Below are positions 41,213-50,390 of a DNA stretch of 64,000 nt, piece by piece; the stretch's first letter is position 1; each line of letters starts with the position of its first letter. Position numbers and translations under genes: made by a program. Under the pieces are notes generated by a model. That model was not told where the DNA came from. It saw only the letters and a program-made list of their open reading frames with translations, and searched no databases. The stretch is from Lysinibacillus macroides (lineage in GTDB: Bacteria > Bacillota > Bacilli > Bacillales_A > Planococcaceae): NCBI RefSeq assembly GCF_001281525.1, contig NZ_LGCI01000011.1, forward strand, positions 89,392 through 153,391, read 5' to 3'.

Positions 41213-41515
41213 TTAAATCATTTTTAACAATGCCTCTACACCAGTCATCCCTTCTGTAATGCCAAGCTGCTCTGCTTCGTAAGTAACCGACTCTAATGGG
41301 GCTGTTAATAGCTCATCAATCGTTTTCACACCTACTGCACGACCAGCCACAATTTTTCGATCTGCTAAATGGCTATTTAATAGACCAACATCAAGGGCTC
41401 CACACATAATGTAGCCTGTATTATTGGAAACGGTTAGTAATGTTGTTTTAGGTAATTGAACGACTACTGCCGTGAAAAAATGACCTTTAATCATAATCGG
41501 TTCAATAATCACCAT
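41213..41515 (-). CDS. YunC-like DUF1805 protein
   Basis: A 100-residue protein, the same length as B. subtilis YunC, starting MVIIEPIMIKGHFFTAVVVQLPKT, with the DUF1805 motif GYIMCGALDVGLLN and KIVAGRAVGVKTIDELL. ATG at 41515 has GGAAAGGATG upstream; the longer frame from 41572 is unlikely. A small trimeric-type fold, function unknown. Confidence 0.88.
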   Translation of the reverse strand: MVIIEPIMIKGHFFTAVVVQLPKTTLLTVSNNTGYIMCGALDVGLLNSHLADRKIVAGRAVGVKTIDELLTAPLESVTYEAEQLGITEGMTGVEALLKMI

Positions 41516-41591
41516 TGAAATCACATCCTTTCCCTCTATACATATGGCAGTGATAGGAAAGGTGTTCAACATTTTCTTGAAAATTAAATGG

Positions 41592-42059
41592 TTACCTTAC
41601 ACGATACCGAATGAATCTCCATATATAAGCGATGCCGCTCGCTGTAAATAGTAGCGCAAGCAATGTCCAGCCATTGAAAAAAATAGCATTTGAAAAGGCG
41701 TGTAGCAGTGGGATTTCAGCAATCTCCGTAACAGAATGATTATTTTGGAAAATAAATAACCGTAATACTTGTGCTTCTTGAAGCATGAGCCAATAAATCA
41801 TACTTGAAAAAATCATCATTAGATAAAATTGCTTAGTCTTTAACATTCTTCTGGCTAACATAGTAGCAAGCTTAAAGGTTCCTATTGTTGAGATTATCAA
41901 AGCGGGTGTTAAAAATATAAGAGGGAAAAGCCCTGGCTAACCATTGCTAACGTAAGAACGTTCTAATAAAGCAGATTCTGGGAAAGCATTGATTAACACA
42001 AAAATCATAACGATTATGATAAGGCTAATGGAATAAAAAAATACTAATAATTTACTCAC
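41592..42059 (-). pseudogene. Membrane protein gene interrupted by an in-frame TAG
   Basis: From GTG 42059 (AAAGGGAATGAC upstream) the frame reads a signal-anchor-like helix (SKLLVFFYSISLIIIVMIFVLI), then NAFPESALLERSYVSNG, a TAG at about 41938, and continues in the same frame as PGLFPLIFLTPALIISTIG... to a stop at 41592. The whole would be about 155 residues with four helices. The TAG probably replaces TGG or CAG. Downstream codons remain open for about 115 residues, so the change is recent. The family was not recognised. Confidence 0.65.
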
Positions 42060-42184
42060 GTCATTCCCTTTCCAAAATCATTATACAATAGCAAGGCGAC
42101 CAAACCTTCACAAGTATAATTCACTACAATTCGTAAATAGTAAGTTGACGGAGTTCTGTGAACTTGAACTTGGGAGGTGATGCT

Positions 42185-42922
42185 ATGACACGTTTATATG
42201 TATTGGTGTTGACGGTTTGCTTGTTAATCATCTCGGGAATTTTTGTAGAGCAAAAAGGTCATGCTGATAAGGGTCGCCGTTATTATGAGGAAACAGGCGA
42301 GGTAGTGTGGGATATCCACACACAGGATAAAATTGTTGCACTTACCTTTGATGATGGACCACATCCTGAATATACTGCGGCAGTGCTGGATTTACTGGAA
42401 AAATATGATGCAAAAGCGACCTTTTTTATAATCGGCAAAAATGCAGAAAAATATCCAGATCTTGTTTTACGTTCTTATACAGAGGGGCACGAATTAGCAA
42501 ATCATACGTATACACACCCATTTAAGGTTTCCATCAAGGCATTGCGTGAAGAGCTTCGACAAACAAATAACACGATTTATAGTATTACTGGCTTTTCCCC
42601 AGTTTTATTTCGTCCCGTTGGTGGAAATTATACGGATGCAATGATTAATGCTGCTGTAAAGGATGGCTATCAGGTTGTTATGTGGTCTTGGCATCAAGAT
42701 ACACAGGATTGGAAGCAGCCAGGCGTTAAAAAAATTATCCAAAAGGTGATGAAGGGCACAAAGCCTGGGGATGTTATTTTATTTCATGATGGTGGTGGAA
42801 ATCGTACACAAACGATTAAGGCACTTGAGGAAATAATCCCTGCTTTAAAAAAGCAAGGCTATACATTTGTCACAGTCTCCGAGCTGATTGAGCGTAAACA
42901 GCAACAAGAGCAAGTCCAGTAA
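42185..42922 (+). CDS. Polysaccharide deacetylase (PdaB/CDA-like)
   Basis: A 245-residue NodB-domain enzyme. Signal-anchor helix at 3-21, then the catalytic block: TFDDGPHP (54-61), HELANHTYTHP with the metal-binding histidines (about 102-112), FRPVGGNYT and WSWHQDTQDWKQPG, and a LFHDGGGNRTQTI end. It removes N- or O-acetyl groups from cell wall or spore peptidoglycan or chitin-like polymers at the outer surface. GGGAGGTG precedes ATG at 42185; an upstream in-frame TTG is less likely. A terminator follows. Confidence 0.9.
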   Translation: MTRLYVLVLTVCLLIISGIFVEQKGHADKGRRYYEETGEVVWDIHTQDKIVALTFDDGPHPEYTAAVLDLLEKYDAKATFFIIGKNAEKYPDLVLRSYTEGHELANHTYTHPFKVSIKALREELRQTNNTIYSITGFSPVLFRPVGGNYTDAMINAAVKDGYQVVMWSWHQDTQDWKQPGVKKIIQKVMKGTKPGDVILFHDGGGNRTQTIKALEEIIPALKKQGYTFVTVSELIERKQQQEQVQ

Positions 42923-42925
42923 GTG

Positions 42926-42966
42926 AAAGGGCGTGTCTGATCAATTATTTTTAGACACGCCCTTTC
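42926..42966 (+). terminator. Terminator after the deacetylase gene
   Basis: AAAGGGCGTGTCT pairs with AGACACGCCCTTT: 13-bp perfect stem. Confidence 0.88.
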
Positions 42967-42987
42967 ATATGAATAGCATTGGCTATA

Positions 42988-43239
42988 TTAGAAGAAGATA
43001 ATGGGTGCAAGGGCAATACCTAAAATAGCTCCTAGTGCAATGCCATAGCCAAAGCCTGATCCTCCGAATCCCCAAAAACCTAAGCCGTAACCACGATATC
43101 TTCTATCCGGTAGAATCCATACCTGTCTTCTATCTACTCTTGTAATTTCTCCAACATGTACTTGACCAGATGAATCCGTAATTTTAACACGCTTTCCATG
43201 ATATTGACAGCAAAGATTATAAGCATCAGCTGGACTCAC
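42988..43239 (-). CDS. Small protein with Sm-like strand region and glycine-rich membrane tail
   Basis: An 83-residue protein starting at GTG with an AAAGGAGGGATT site. First half: CCQYHGKRVKITDSSGQVHVGEITRVDRRQVWILP, which looks like a small Sm-type beta-barrel. Second half: GFWGFGGSGFGYGIALGAILGIALAPIIFF, a Gly/Phe-rich hydrophobic tail. Such proteins occur in Bacillales spores. No function known. Confidence 0.7.
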   Translation of the reverse strand: MSPADAYNLCCQYHGKRVKITDSSGQVHVGEITRVDRRQVWILPDRRYRGYGLGFWGFGGSGFGYGIALGAILGIALAPIIFF

Positions 43240-43346
43240 AATAATCCCTCCTTTCTACACTGTTACAAGCTAATATATGCAAATTAATGCATTTATCATT
43301 AGCCGATTGTCTAATAAGGCATAAGCTATAAAGGGGAGGAAAGAAA

Positions 43347-44138
43347 ATGACTGTTCAACCAACAGAGGTATGGCTACATAACTTTGTCATACAACAACAG
43401 GCAAACGATTTGGCTAATGGAGAAGTGTTACAGCGCACCATACTTTGTCGTCATTTACTAGAATTTTTTAATAATAGCTCATTAGAGGAAATACAATTTG
43501 AGTTATTACAGCAGGGATTATTCCATCCTGATGAAAAAATTGATATACGGAGCTTACAGGAACAAAATAGTTGGGAAGTTGTGCAAAAGGAGTATATCAA
43601 ATTAAAAGAAAGATGGAGCGGGCCAAGTATACCTATTTATATTTTTCCTTTAACAGCAAAGCAAGTCATAACAAATAAAAACGGCATTGCTTATCCAAAT
43701 GTCCTATTTTTATTGATTGCTAAGCTTGAAAGGGAGGAGCTTCAGGCATTATTTGCACATGAATATCATCATGTTTGCCGTATGCACTATTTGAATAAAT
43801 CTTTACAACACATGACGTTATTAGATTCACTTATTTTGGAGGGTTTAGCAGAGAGTGCGTTGCAGGAGCTATATGGTGATAAATGGCTAGCACCTTGGTT
43901 AAATCATTATGCATTTGATCATATGCTTGCTCTATGGAAGAAAGATTTTTTAGCGAATATTCATCTTGAGGGGCTAGAAAATCATATTGAATTTTTGTAT
44001 GGTGGCAGGCTTCCTCCATGGATTGGTTATTGTATTGGCTATGCCATTGTTCAATCGTATATCAAAAATCATTCCTCACAAAATCTTTTAATCACGCCTT
44101 CACAAAGTATACTTGTAGGCTCAGATTTTCCATTATAA
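43347..44138 (+). CDS. DUF2268 putative metalloprotease (YjaZ-like)
   Basis: A 263-residue soluble protein with a zinc-protease motif HEYHH (138-142) and the downstream glutamate in EGLAESALQELYG (about 164-176), as in gluzincins of the DUF2268 family, similar in length to B. subtilis YjaZ. AAAGGGGAGG precedes ATG. No signal peptide, so probably cytosolic. The substrate is unknown. Confidence 0.88.
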   Translation: MTVQPTEVWLHNFVIQQQANDLANGEVLQRTILCRHLLEFFNNSSLEEIQFELLQQGLFHPDEKIDIRSLQEQNSWEVVQKEYIKLKERWSGPSIPIYIFPLTAKQVITNKNGIAYPNVLFLLIAKLEREELQALFAHEYHHVCRMHYLNKSLQHMTLLDSLILEGLAESALQELYGDKWLAPWLNHYAFDHMLALWKKDFLANIHLEGLENHIEFLYGGRLPPWIGYCIGYAIVQSYIKNHSSQNLLITPSQSILVGSDFPL

Positions 44139-44173
44139 AACCCAGCTATCATCATGACAGCTGGGTTTTTATC
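44137..44173 (+). terminator. Terminator between convergent genes
   Basis: AAAACCCAGCT-ATCATCATGAC-AGCTGGGTTTTT: 11-bp stem and T5. Confidence 0.88.
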
Positions 44174-44178
44174 CATTA

Positions 44179-45501
44179 TTAGATAGCAATAATGCCTAGT
44201 GCTACAGCAGTGAATAATAGGACAATACTTAATCCCCACATCCAGAAGAAGGAGTATTTTAAGTGTTTTCCCATTTCCAAGCCAGATAAACCTAATGCTA
44301 GCCATACTGCTGGTGCAAGTGGTGATACAAATGTCCCAACAATATTACCAATAATCATGGCATAGCCAGTGGAAAGAGAATCAATATCAAACGATAATCC
44401 GATTTGTTCAACTACCGGGAATAATGCAAAGTAATAAGCATCTGTACTTAATAGCAAGTCAAACGGTACACCAAGTACGCCAATAATAATATGCAAATAG
44501 GATGATAAAAACGCTGGCAAAATATTGACAGCATCATTAGCAATAGCTACTAACATACCTGTACCATTTAGTATTCCTAAAAACAGCCCTGCTGAAATAA
44601 TAATAGATGCCATTGTTAAAGCACTTGGAGCATGTGCTTGTACACGTGCCATTTGCTCTTTAGGTGTACGATAGTTAATTGGTAGCACAATGGCTACACC
44701 AAGTAAAAAGGCTAGTCCTGCTGGTAAAATACCCGCCACTAAAATGCCAACAACAACAATGGCAATAATAGCATTAACCCATAGTAATTTTGGACGTTGT
44801 AAGCTTGTATCTACCTCTGATGTAATCATACCTTGACCTTCTACTTGGTCATCAGCAGCGATTTCAAGTGTGCCATATTGCTTAAGAATACGCCTTTTCT
44901 CCCTAATGCCGAGGGAGATAGCTAAAATTAGCATTAAAACAATACCAATCACTTGAATAATAATTAATGGATACCATAGCTCAGTAACATCTGTTTCTAA
45001 TACAGATGCCACACGACCTAATGGGCCACCCCAAGGAACCATATTAACCACCGCAGCAGACCCTGCAATTAATAGCAACAATAAATATGGATTCATACGT
45101 AATCGTAAATATAAAGGTAATAATGCTGGAATTGTAATTAAAAACGTAGAAGCCCCAGACCCATCAAGCTGTGCAACAACAGCAATAAGCACTGTAATAA
45201 CTGCAACAACGATAATATTTCCTCTTGAAAGCGCAATCATTTTATTGATTAATGGTTCAAATAAACCTGTATCCTGCATAATGCCGAAGAAAATAATTGC
45301 AAAGATAAACATCACTGCAACACTCATAACAGAATTTAATCCAGAAGTAAAGAATTCCCCTAAGTCATTGAAACTAAAGCCAGCGATTAATGCCGCAATA
45401 ATAGGCGGAATAACCATCGCAACAAGTGGTGATACACGACCGCTAATAAGTAGCGCAACAATAAGAACAATGGTTAAAAAACCAATTATACTTAAACTCA
45501 A
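44179..45501 (-). CDS. CitMHS-family citrate transporter
   Basis: A 440-residue carrier with eleven to twelve helices. The CitMHS motifs are present: LDGSGASTFLITIPALLPLY, NMVPWGGPLGRVASVLETD, and FDLLLSTDAYYFALFPVVEQIG, ending TFVSPLAPAVWLALGLSG. The family takes up citrate complexed with Mg2+ or Ca2+ with protons (CitM, CitH). Starts at TTG 45501 with GGGAGGAG upstream. It lies 100 nt downstream of a CitT-like regulator gene on the same strand, which in B. subtilis controls citM. Confidence 0.9.
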   Translation of the reverse strand: MSLSIIGFLTIVLIVALLISGRVSPLVAMVIPPIIAALIAGFSFNDLGEFFTSGLNSVMSVAVMFIFAIIFFGIMQDTGLFEPLINKMIALSRGNIIVVAVITVLIAVVAQLDGSGASTFLITIPALLPLYLRLRMNPYLLLLLIAGSAAVVNMVPWGGPLGRVASVLETDVTELWYPLIIIQVIGIVLMLILAISLGIREKRRILKQYGTLEIAADDQVEGQGMITSEVDTSLQRPKLLWVNAIIAIVVVGILVAGILPAGLAFLLGVAIVLPINYRTPKEQMARVQAHAPSALTMASIIISAGLFLGILNGTGMLVAIANDAVNILPAFLSSYLHIIIGVLGVPFDLLLSTDAYYFALFPVVEQIGLSFDIDSLSTGYAMIIGNIVGTFVSPLAPAVWLALGLSGLEMGKHLKYSFFWMWGLSIVLLFTAVALGIIAI

Positions 45502-45608
45502 AATAACTCCTCCCTTTGATCACAATCAATTCAGATTATTTTAAAAAAATAACATAGTGTAAAAGAGAGGAGAATAATATAATCATATGTTAAATAAAGA
45601 ACATATAA

Positions 45609-46322
45609 TTAATTTTGTTCATAAGTTTCACGGTATACATACTTTCGTTCAGGTCTTCCAACAGAACCATAAAGCAATTTTGTCTGTAAAAACTGCTCAC
45701 TCACTAAATATTCTAAGTAGCGGCGAGCTGTTGAACGACTAGAGCCGATCAGCTCGCTTAATTGTGAGGCTGTCAGCTCCTGTGTTTTGGATTCTTCAAA
45801 AATGCTTTTGACAGCCTGTAATGTATGCAAATCAATCCCTTTCACAAATGTATCTTCAGGTTCTAATTTAGTTGTTGATTCATGATAAAAGAGCGCATCA
45901 AGGTCATTTTGCGTAACATTTGTGCTTTTTTGAAATAAATAAAGCTCCTGCAAATATTTATTGAATGCCTGTTGAAACCGCTGTTGTTCAAAGGGTTTGA
46001 TTAAATAATCTAAAATGCCTAAATCAATCACCTCTCTGGTCAGCTTTATTTCGGTTGCTGCTGATATAACGATAATTTTAATTGAGGGATAGAGATGACG
46101 TATATGGGCGATTAATGAGCTGCCTTCAACATCAGGAATATATAAATCGGTTAATATAATTGCTGGTAGGTGAGAAGTAATCTTTAACTTATCAATGGTT
46201 TCTTGACCTGTACGTAAATTCTCAGTAACGCTAAATCCTTTGATAGCGTGGACATAGTCTGCATGAATTTTAGCAACTCTAAAATCATCCTCAACAATCC
46301 ATACATGTTGTAACGATGTCAT
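45609..46322 (-). CDS. CitT/DcuR-type response regulator
   Basis: A 237-residue regulator: receiver domain (about 5-120) with WIVEDDFRVAKIH, phosphoacceptor Asp59 in ILTDLYIPD, LIKPF lysine; then a linker and a C-terminal helix-turn-helix (ELTASQLSELIGSSRSTARRYLEYL), as in CitB/CitT. Start at 46322 (AAAGGAGG 8 nt upstream). Overlaps the kinase gene. Expected to activate the downstream citrate transporter. Confidence 0.9.
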   Translation of the reverse strand: MTSLQHVWIVEDDFRVAKIHADYVHAIKGFSVTENLRTGQETIDKLKITSHLPAIILTDLYIPDVEGSSLIAHIRHLYPSIKIIVISAATEIKLTREVIDLGILDYLIKPFEQQRFQQAFNKYLQELYLFQKSTNVTQNDLDALFYHESTTKLEPEDTFVKGIDLHTLQAVKSIFEESKTQELTASQLSELIGSSRSTARRYLEYLVSEQFLQTKLLYGSVGRPERKYVYRETYEQN

Positions 46323-47910
46323 GCTCATTGCCTCCTTTCGGCATGAAAATTAAAAAGCAGGCTCCAGGTAAATCACCTGTATCTAATACAATATCCCCGT
46401 CGATTTCTTGTAGGGCTTGTTTACTAATAGCTAGTCCATGTCCACGATCCATTCCCTTTTTCGTAGAAGCCCCTTTTATAAAGATTTGAGCGTAAATATC
46501 ATTGTCAATACCTGGTCCATTATCTTGAATTTCAAATAAGTAATGATTTTTATAATCATTGATAGATAGCTGAATGCATTTCTCAGGAAGTGTGACATTT
46601 TTTAAAGCTTCAATCGCATTTTGTAGCACATTGCCAAGTGCCGTTAAGAGAGCGTTTTCTTGTTGCTTCGATAATTGAATTGTTGAAGGAATATCCTGAA
46701 GCTCCAATTTAATGCCAAGTTCAGTGGCCTCTGCCATTTTTCCTTGTATTAAAGCCAATAAAAGTGGCGATGTAATATTACTATTTAAAAAGGCTTGATT
46801 TTTAAGCTGAATATTTTGTTCTTCTTTGATAAATTCAATCGCTTCATTGTAATGCTTATGAACAAGCAAGCCTAAAATAATATGCAGCTTATTGGCAAAT
46901 TCATGTGTATATGCTCGTTGCACATTTGCGTATTGCTTAATTTGCTTTAATTCATCAATAATTTTTTGTATATCTACTTTTTTTCTAAAGGTATATAATG
47001 AACCAATTTTCCTTTTTTTATCAACTAATGGAGCTTTATTTAAAATAATAATATGCTGATCGAGAGGGAGCTCTAAATTATGAATCACTTCCTCTTCAAC
47101 AATTTTGGGTGTAAAAATATGCTCAATTTTTGTACCCATCCACTCAGGTAATGATTTATGATGTGTTGAATCAAGTATCTCGTAGGCACTTTTATTAATC
47201 GTTGTAATTTGATGCCATGGATCAACAGCAATTATTCCTTCTTCGGTTGTTTCTAATATTACCTTGTTTTGCTGATATAATTTGGCGATTTGATTAGGCT
47301 CCATATTAAATAATAGCCTTCGAATATAAACGGATATCGTAATAGCACCAAATATACCTACTAAAAAGATGATGATAATATATTTTATCCATTGATCCAT
47401 ATAGTTATCAATGGTTATGCTAATATTGTCTGTTAAAAAACCGACAGACACAACACCGATCACTTGGTTATTTTGAATAATCGGAGCTTTCCCTCTAATC
47501 GATTCACCTAATGATCCTATTGTTTTTGATACATATGCCTGTTTATCAATGAATACAGCATCATTATCGCCACCAACCATTGTACTGCCAATTTTATTTG
47601 CGATAGGATGGGAATAACGAATGCCCTCAGCATTGCCTACAACAATAAAAGCTGCATCAATATCAGTTCGAATAGCTTCTGCAAGTGGTTGAATCGTTTC
47701 ACTTGGGTTCTCTTTATCAAAAGCTGCCATGATTTCCTCCATAGAAGCAATTGTTTTAGCAATATGTAAAGCTTCCATACCCATCTGCTCTTCTGTTGTA
47801 TCACGGATATGTTCCTGTAAAAGATAGATAAATATTCCACATATGAAAAGAATCAGACCACTTATTAAAAAAATCATTTTAGCTGTAAGAGATTGGAGCC
47901 AATTTCTCAT
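46291..47910 (-). CDS. CitS/DcuS-type sensor histidine kinase
   Basis: A 539-residue kinase: TM1 about 12-31, extracytoplasmic PAS-like sensor 35-170 with RYSHPIANKIGSTMVGGD (the citrate/C4-dicarboxylate-binding signature), TM2 about 175-196, cytosolic PAS about 215-310, phospho-accepting His336 in AYTHEFANKLH, and ATPase motifs (NALLTALGNVLQNAIEAL, DNGPGI, GRGHGLAISK-like MDRGHGL). It belongs to the CitA/DcuS family and forms a two-component pair with the overlapping response regulator. Ligand most likely citrate, given the transporter gene. Confidence 0.9.
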   Translation of the reverse strand: MRNWLQSLTAKMIFLISGLILFICGIFIYLLQEHIRDTTEEQMGMEALHIAKTIASMEEIMAAFDKENPSETIQPLAEAIRTDIDAAFIVVGNAEGIRYSHPIANKIGSTMVGGDNDAVFIDKQAYVSKTIGSLGESIRGKAPIIQNNQVIGVVSVGFLTDNISITIDNYMDQWIKYIIIIFLVGIFGAITISVYIRRLLFNMEPNQIAKLYQQNKVILETTEEGIIAVDPWHQITTINKSAYEILDSTHHKSLPEWMGTKIEHIFTPKIVEEEVIHNLELPLDQHIIILNKAPLVDKKRKIGSLYTFRKKVDIQKIIDELKQIKQYANVQRAYTHEFANKLHIILGLLVHKHYNEAIEFIKEEQNIQLKNQAFLNSNITSPLLLALIQGKMAEATELGIKLELQDIPSTIQLSKQQENALLTALGNVLQNAIEALKNVTLPEKCIQLSINDYKNHYLFEIQDNGPGIDNDIYAQIFIKGASTKKGMDRGHGLAISKQALQEIDGDIVLDTGDLPGACFLIFMPKGGNEHDIVTTCMDC

Positions 47911-48480
47911 ATATCACCTCTGTAAATAAAATATGGCGGAAGTACCCATAATGTAATTAAGCGAGCCATGTATGAATAATAATCTATCCAATATGGTGAG
48001 ATTTTATCATATCATTTAATTATAGTTTTTTCTTTATTAGAGATAGTAGGGCAAATAGAAAATGCGCCTTCAATCATCGAGGGTTTCGCATATTCCTTAC
48101 TGATCGGCACAAGCTAAGAACAGTTATTAATACACATAAGGAGTTGCTGTACTTACATCCACTACCGTATACAGGAAGAAAGGAGCGTACTGTTGCAAAG
48201 CTACTATGATATCTGAACGTTCCAACTCTAAGGCAAAGCTACTTTAAACAGACCAAATTATGCAAGAGTCAGTAATGGATGACTGCTGTCTTTTAAGTGA
48301 ATTGTCTGTCCTTGAAAAATCTTATGTCATAGCGGGTAATAAAGAAAATAGAAGGGAATTAAAAACGTGGCATAAACGAGCACTGGAGAGAATTTCTACC
48401 GGTATCCCTTTTATATTGTCTAGTCATTATTTAACAATAATATAGCAAATATATGGCAAGTAGATTTTAGTTAGAAAGAT
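47911..48480. other. Intergenic region with no supported gene
   Basis: About 570 nt holding the promoter of the CitS-type kinase gene and, further on, gene-like but broken stretches (48080-48450). One 61-codon open frame (48260-48445) lacks a ribosome binding site and contains helical, charged sequence (LSELSVLEKSYVIAGNKEN); with broken upstream codons it may be part of a degraded phage-type regulator, but I cannot identify it. Confidence 0.35.
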
Positions 48481-48483
48481 TGA

Positions 48484-48539
48484 GACAAAATATCCTGAAA
48501 ACTTCACGAACAGTGAAATTTTCAGGATGCTATGTCTTT
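48484..48539 (-). terminator. Long hairpin, probable terminator of the second siderophore-binding gene
   Basis: ATCCTGAAAACTTCAC pairs with GTGAAATTTTCAGGAT (15 of 16), and an outer AGACA/TGTCT stem extends it after 4-nt bulges. It lies about 90 nt downstream of the minus-strand gene, with TTTTG after the inner stem on that strand. Confidence 0.55.
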
Positions 48540-48626
48540 AGTTACTACCAAAAGATACAACTATATTAAAAGTCTTAAGCCTAAGTTGTTTAAAATAGAT
48601 GATCTAGTTAATAGTTAAGTGCTTCA

Positions 48627-49619
48627 CTATTCTTTTTGTTCTAAGCTTTCAGTAATGGTTTTGGCTGCTAATTCAATAGCTAATGGACTACCTGTATTTA
48701 AGGATATATCTAAAAAATAAATATTTCCATTTTTCACCGCGTTTATATTTTGCCATACAGTATCATTTTTCACGTTCTCAATAGCTTTGTCTACAGCTTC
48801 TTTATTATCTTGGAAGAAAATATAATCGGGGTTTAAGCTAACTAATCCCTCTAAAGAGATATTAGCCCATTCTGTTGGATACTCTTCTGGTGTCTTCAAT
48901 CCAAAGCCATTTTCATGGTAATGACCAAACGCTTTAGATCCTACAATACCAAAATCGCCCTTAGAGCTTGGGCGTAAAAATACAAATGTCTGATCGCTAT
49001 ATTTGGCTAAAGCTTTATTTGTATCTTGAATAATTTGCTCTGTTTTTTGAATATATTCTTCAGCCTTTGCTTCTTCTCCTAAGATATCCCCATAGTATGT
49101 AATTGTATCTTGCCAGCTCATAGTTGGATCATTACCACGTTTATCAATAATCACAGGAGCAATCTTTCTTAGACCTTCCAATATATCGCTGTGAAAAGAG
49201 CCTGCAATAATTAAATCAGGCTTAAGCTCAACTAATTTTTCCAAGCTAGGAGAACTAGTTTCACCTAAATCCTCCATCTGATTGAAATCACTTTGAAAAG
49301 GTTGCAATGTTGCAAAAGTGTGCGCAATATCTTTATTAGTTGTAGCAATTGGTGTAATACCAAGAGCTAATAAATACTCTGAATACCCAAAATGTAACAC
49401 AGCTATTTTTTTGGGTTTTTTCTCTAATACAACGGTTGTCCCATCATCATTTTGTATAGAACGTGGCCAAGAGCCTGTTGATTCTTCTGCTTCTTCTTTG
49501 GGGGTAGTCGCCTCCTCATTTTTACTATCAGTAGAGTTACAACCTGTAACTACTAATAATAAAATCGTCATTAAAAATAAGGCCATTCCCTGTCCTAAGA
49601 TTTTTTTATGTAGCTGCAT
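48627..49619 (-). CDS. Iron-siderophore-binding lipoprotein
   Basis: A 330-residue class III binding protein: lipobox VTGC (Cys27), acidic linker, KIAVLHFGYSEYLLALGITPIAT, KPDLIIAGSFHSDILEGLRKIAPVI and INAVKNGNIYFLDISLN. ATG at 49619 has AAGGAGGAG upstream; the longer frame runs through the Fur box and is not used. The upstream dyad is an almost ideal Fur box, so iron represses it. No permease gene is adjacent; it must share permeases encoded elsewhere. The siderophore type (hydroxamate or citrate-like) is unknown. Confidence 0.9.
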   Translation of the reverse strand: MQLHKKILGQGMALFLMTILLLVVTGCNSTDSKNEEATTPKEEAEESTGSWPRSIQNDDGTTVVLEKKPKKIAVLHFGYSEYLLALGITPIATTNKDIAHTFATLQPFQSDFNQMEDLGETSSPSLEKLVELKPDLIIAGSFHSDILEGLRKIAPVIIDKRGNDPTMSWQDTITYYGDILGEEAKAEEYIQKTEQIIQDTNKALAKYSDQTFVFLRPSSKGDFGIVGSKAFGHYHENGFGLKTPEEYPTEWANISLEGLVSLNPDYIFFQDNKEAVDKAIENVKNDTVWQNINAVKNGNIYFLDISLNTGSPLAIELAAKTITESLEQKE

Positions 49620-49642
49620 AATAAACTCCTCCTTATAATCAA

Positions 49643-49663
49643 TGATAATGATTTTCATTATCA
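49643..49663. promoter_or_regulatory. Fur box of the second siderophore-binding gene
   Basis: TGATAATGA-TTT-TCATTATCA is a perfect 9-3-9 dyad, matching Fur boxes, starting 24 nt upstream of the start codon. Confidence 0.9.
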
Positions 49664-49877
49664 TTTGGATTATAGCAAAATGCCTAATAGATTATCAACA
49701 AACTTTTTAACCTTGTAACAGTCTGAAAACTAGAGTCATGTTAAATAACCTTGAAAAAGGACTATCTTTCACAGATAGGATATATTTAACTACATTACGT
49801 TAAAAAATTATAATAAAGCTTAAAAATGGTGAGCATCAAAGTATTTATCTACAATAAAAGAGGAAGAGGTGAGGGTG

Positions 49878-50390
49878 ATGTCACAAGCAATAAAAAATGT
49901 CTTATTGCCAGTTGTCGATGCATCGACAAAGGTATTAATTGTTGGCTCAATGCCTGGAAAGCAATCATTGGAAAAACAGCAATACTACGGTAATCCACGC
50001 AATCACTTTTGGCCTATCATGGGTGAACTATTAGAGACAGCTATTCCTGAGGAGTATGATAAGAGAATCGCATTATTAAAAAACAATGCGATTGGACTTT
50101 GGGATACTATTGAAACGTGTGAGCGGAAAGGAAGCTTAGATGCGGCGATTCGTAATGAAAAGCCAAATGATTTTCAAACGCTTTTTAAAAATTATCCCAA
50201 TATTCAATTGGTGCTTTTTAATGGAGCAAAAGCATTTGAGGTTTTTAAAAAGCATCTTGGCTTAGAGCTTTTAGAGGGAAGAGCCTATCAAAAAATGCCA
50301 TCAACGAGTCCGATACCAGGGAAAAATATTAAATCTTTTGCTGAGAAATTAGAGGATTGGCGAATTATCCAATCCTATCTATCTGACTAA
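49878..50390 (+). CDS. DNA-deoxyinosine glycosylase (uracil-DNA glycosylase superfamily)
   Basis: A 170-residue enzyme of the hypoxanthine-DNA glycosylase group: VLIVGSMPGKQSL and QYYGNPRNHFWPI form the active-site region, and STSPIPGKNIKSF is the second conserved motif (SPSP-type in relatives). It removes deaminated adenine (hypoxanthine) from DNA for base excision repair. GTG at 49869 is in frame, but ATG 49878 has the better GAGGTGAGGG spacing. The 3' end overlaps the facing CtaG gene by 4 nt. Confidence 0.87.
   Translation: MSQAIKNVLLPVVDASTKVLIVGSMPGKQSLEKQQYYGNPRNHFWPIMGELLETAIPEEYDKRIALLKNNAIGLWDTIETCERKGSLDAAIRNEKPNDFQTLFKNYPNIQLVLFNGAKAFEVFKKHLGLELLEGRAYQKMPSTSPIPGKNIKSFAEKLEDWRIIQSYLSD

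Noticed and set aside
42004-42020. Dyad ATCATAA-CGA-TTATGAT that looks like a Fur half-site pair
   Set aside because: It lies inside the hydrophobic coding part of the interrupted membrane protein gene and is explained by Ile/Val/Met codons; spacing differs from the Fur consensus.
41592-42059. TAG decoded as an amino acid (readthrough or pyrrolysine)
   Set aside because: No pyl genes or recoding signals visible; a simple nonsense mutation is enough, and other genes in the window use TAG as stop.
48260-48445. 61-codon plus-strand open frame near the second siderophore-binding gene
   Set aside because: No ribosome binding site; surrounding sequence has broken codons; the resemblance to phage-type regulators is too weak to call.
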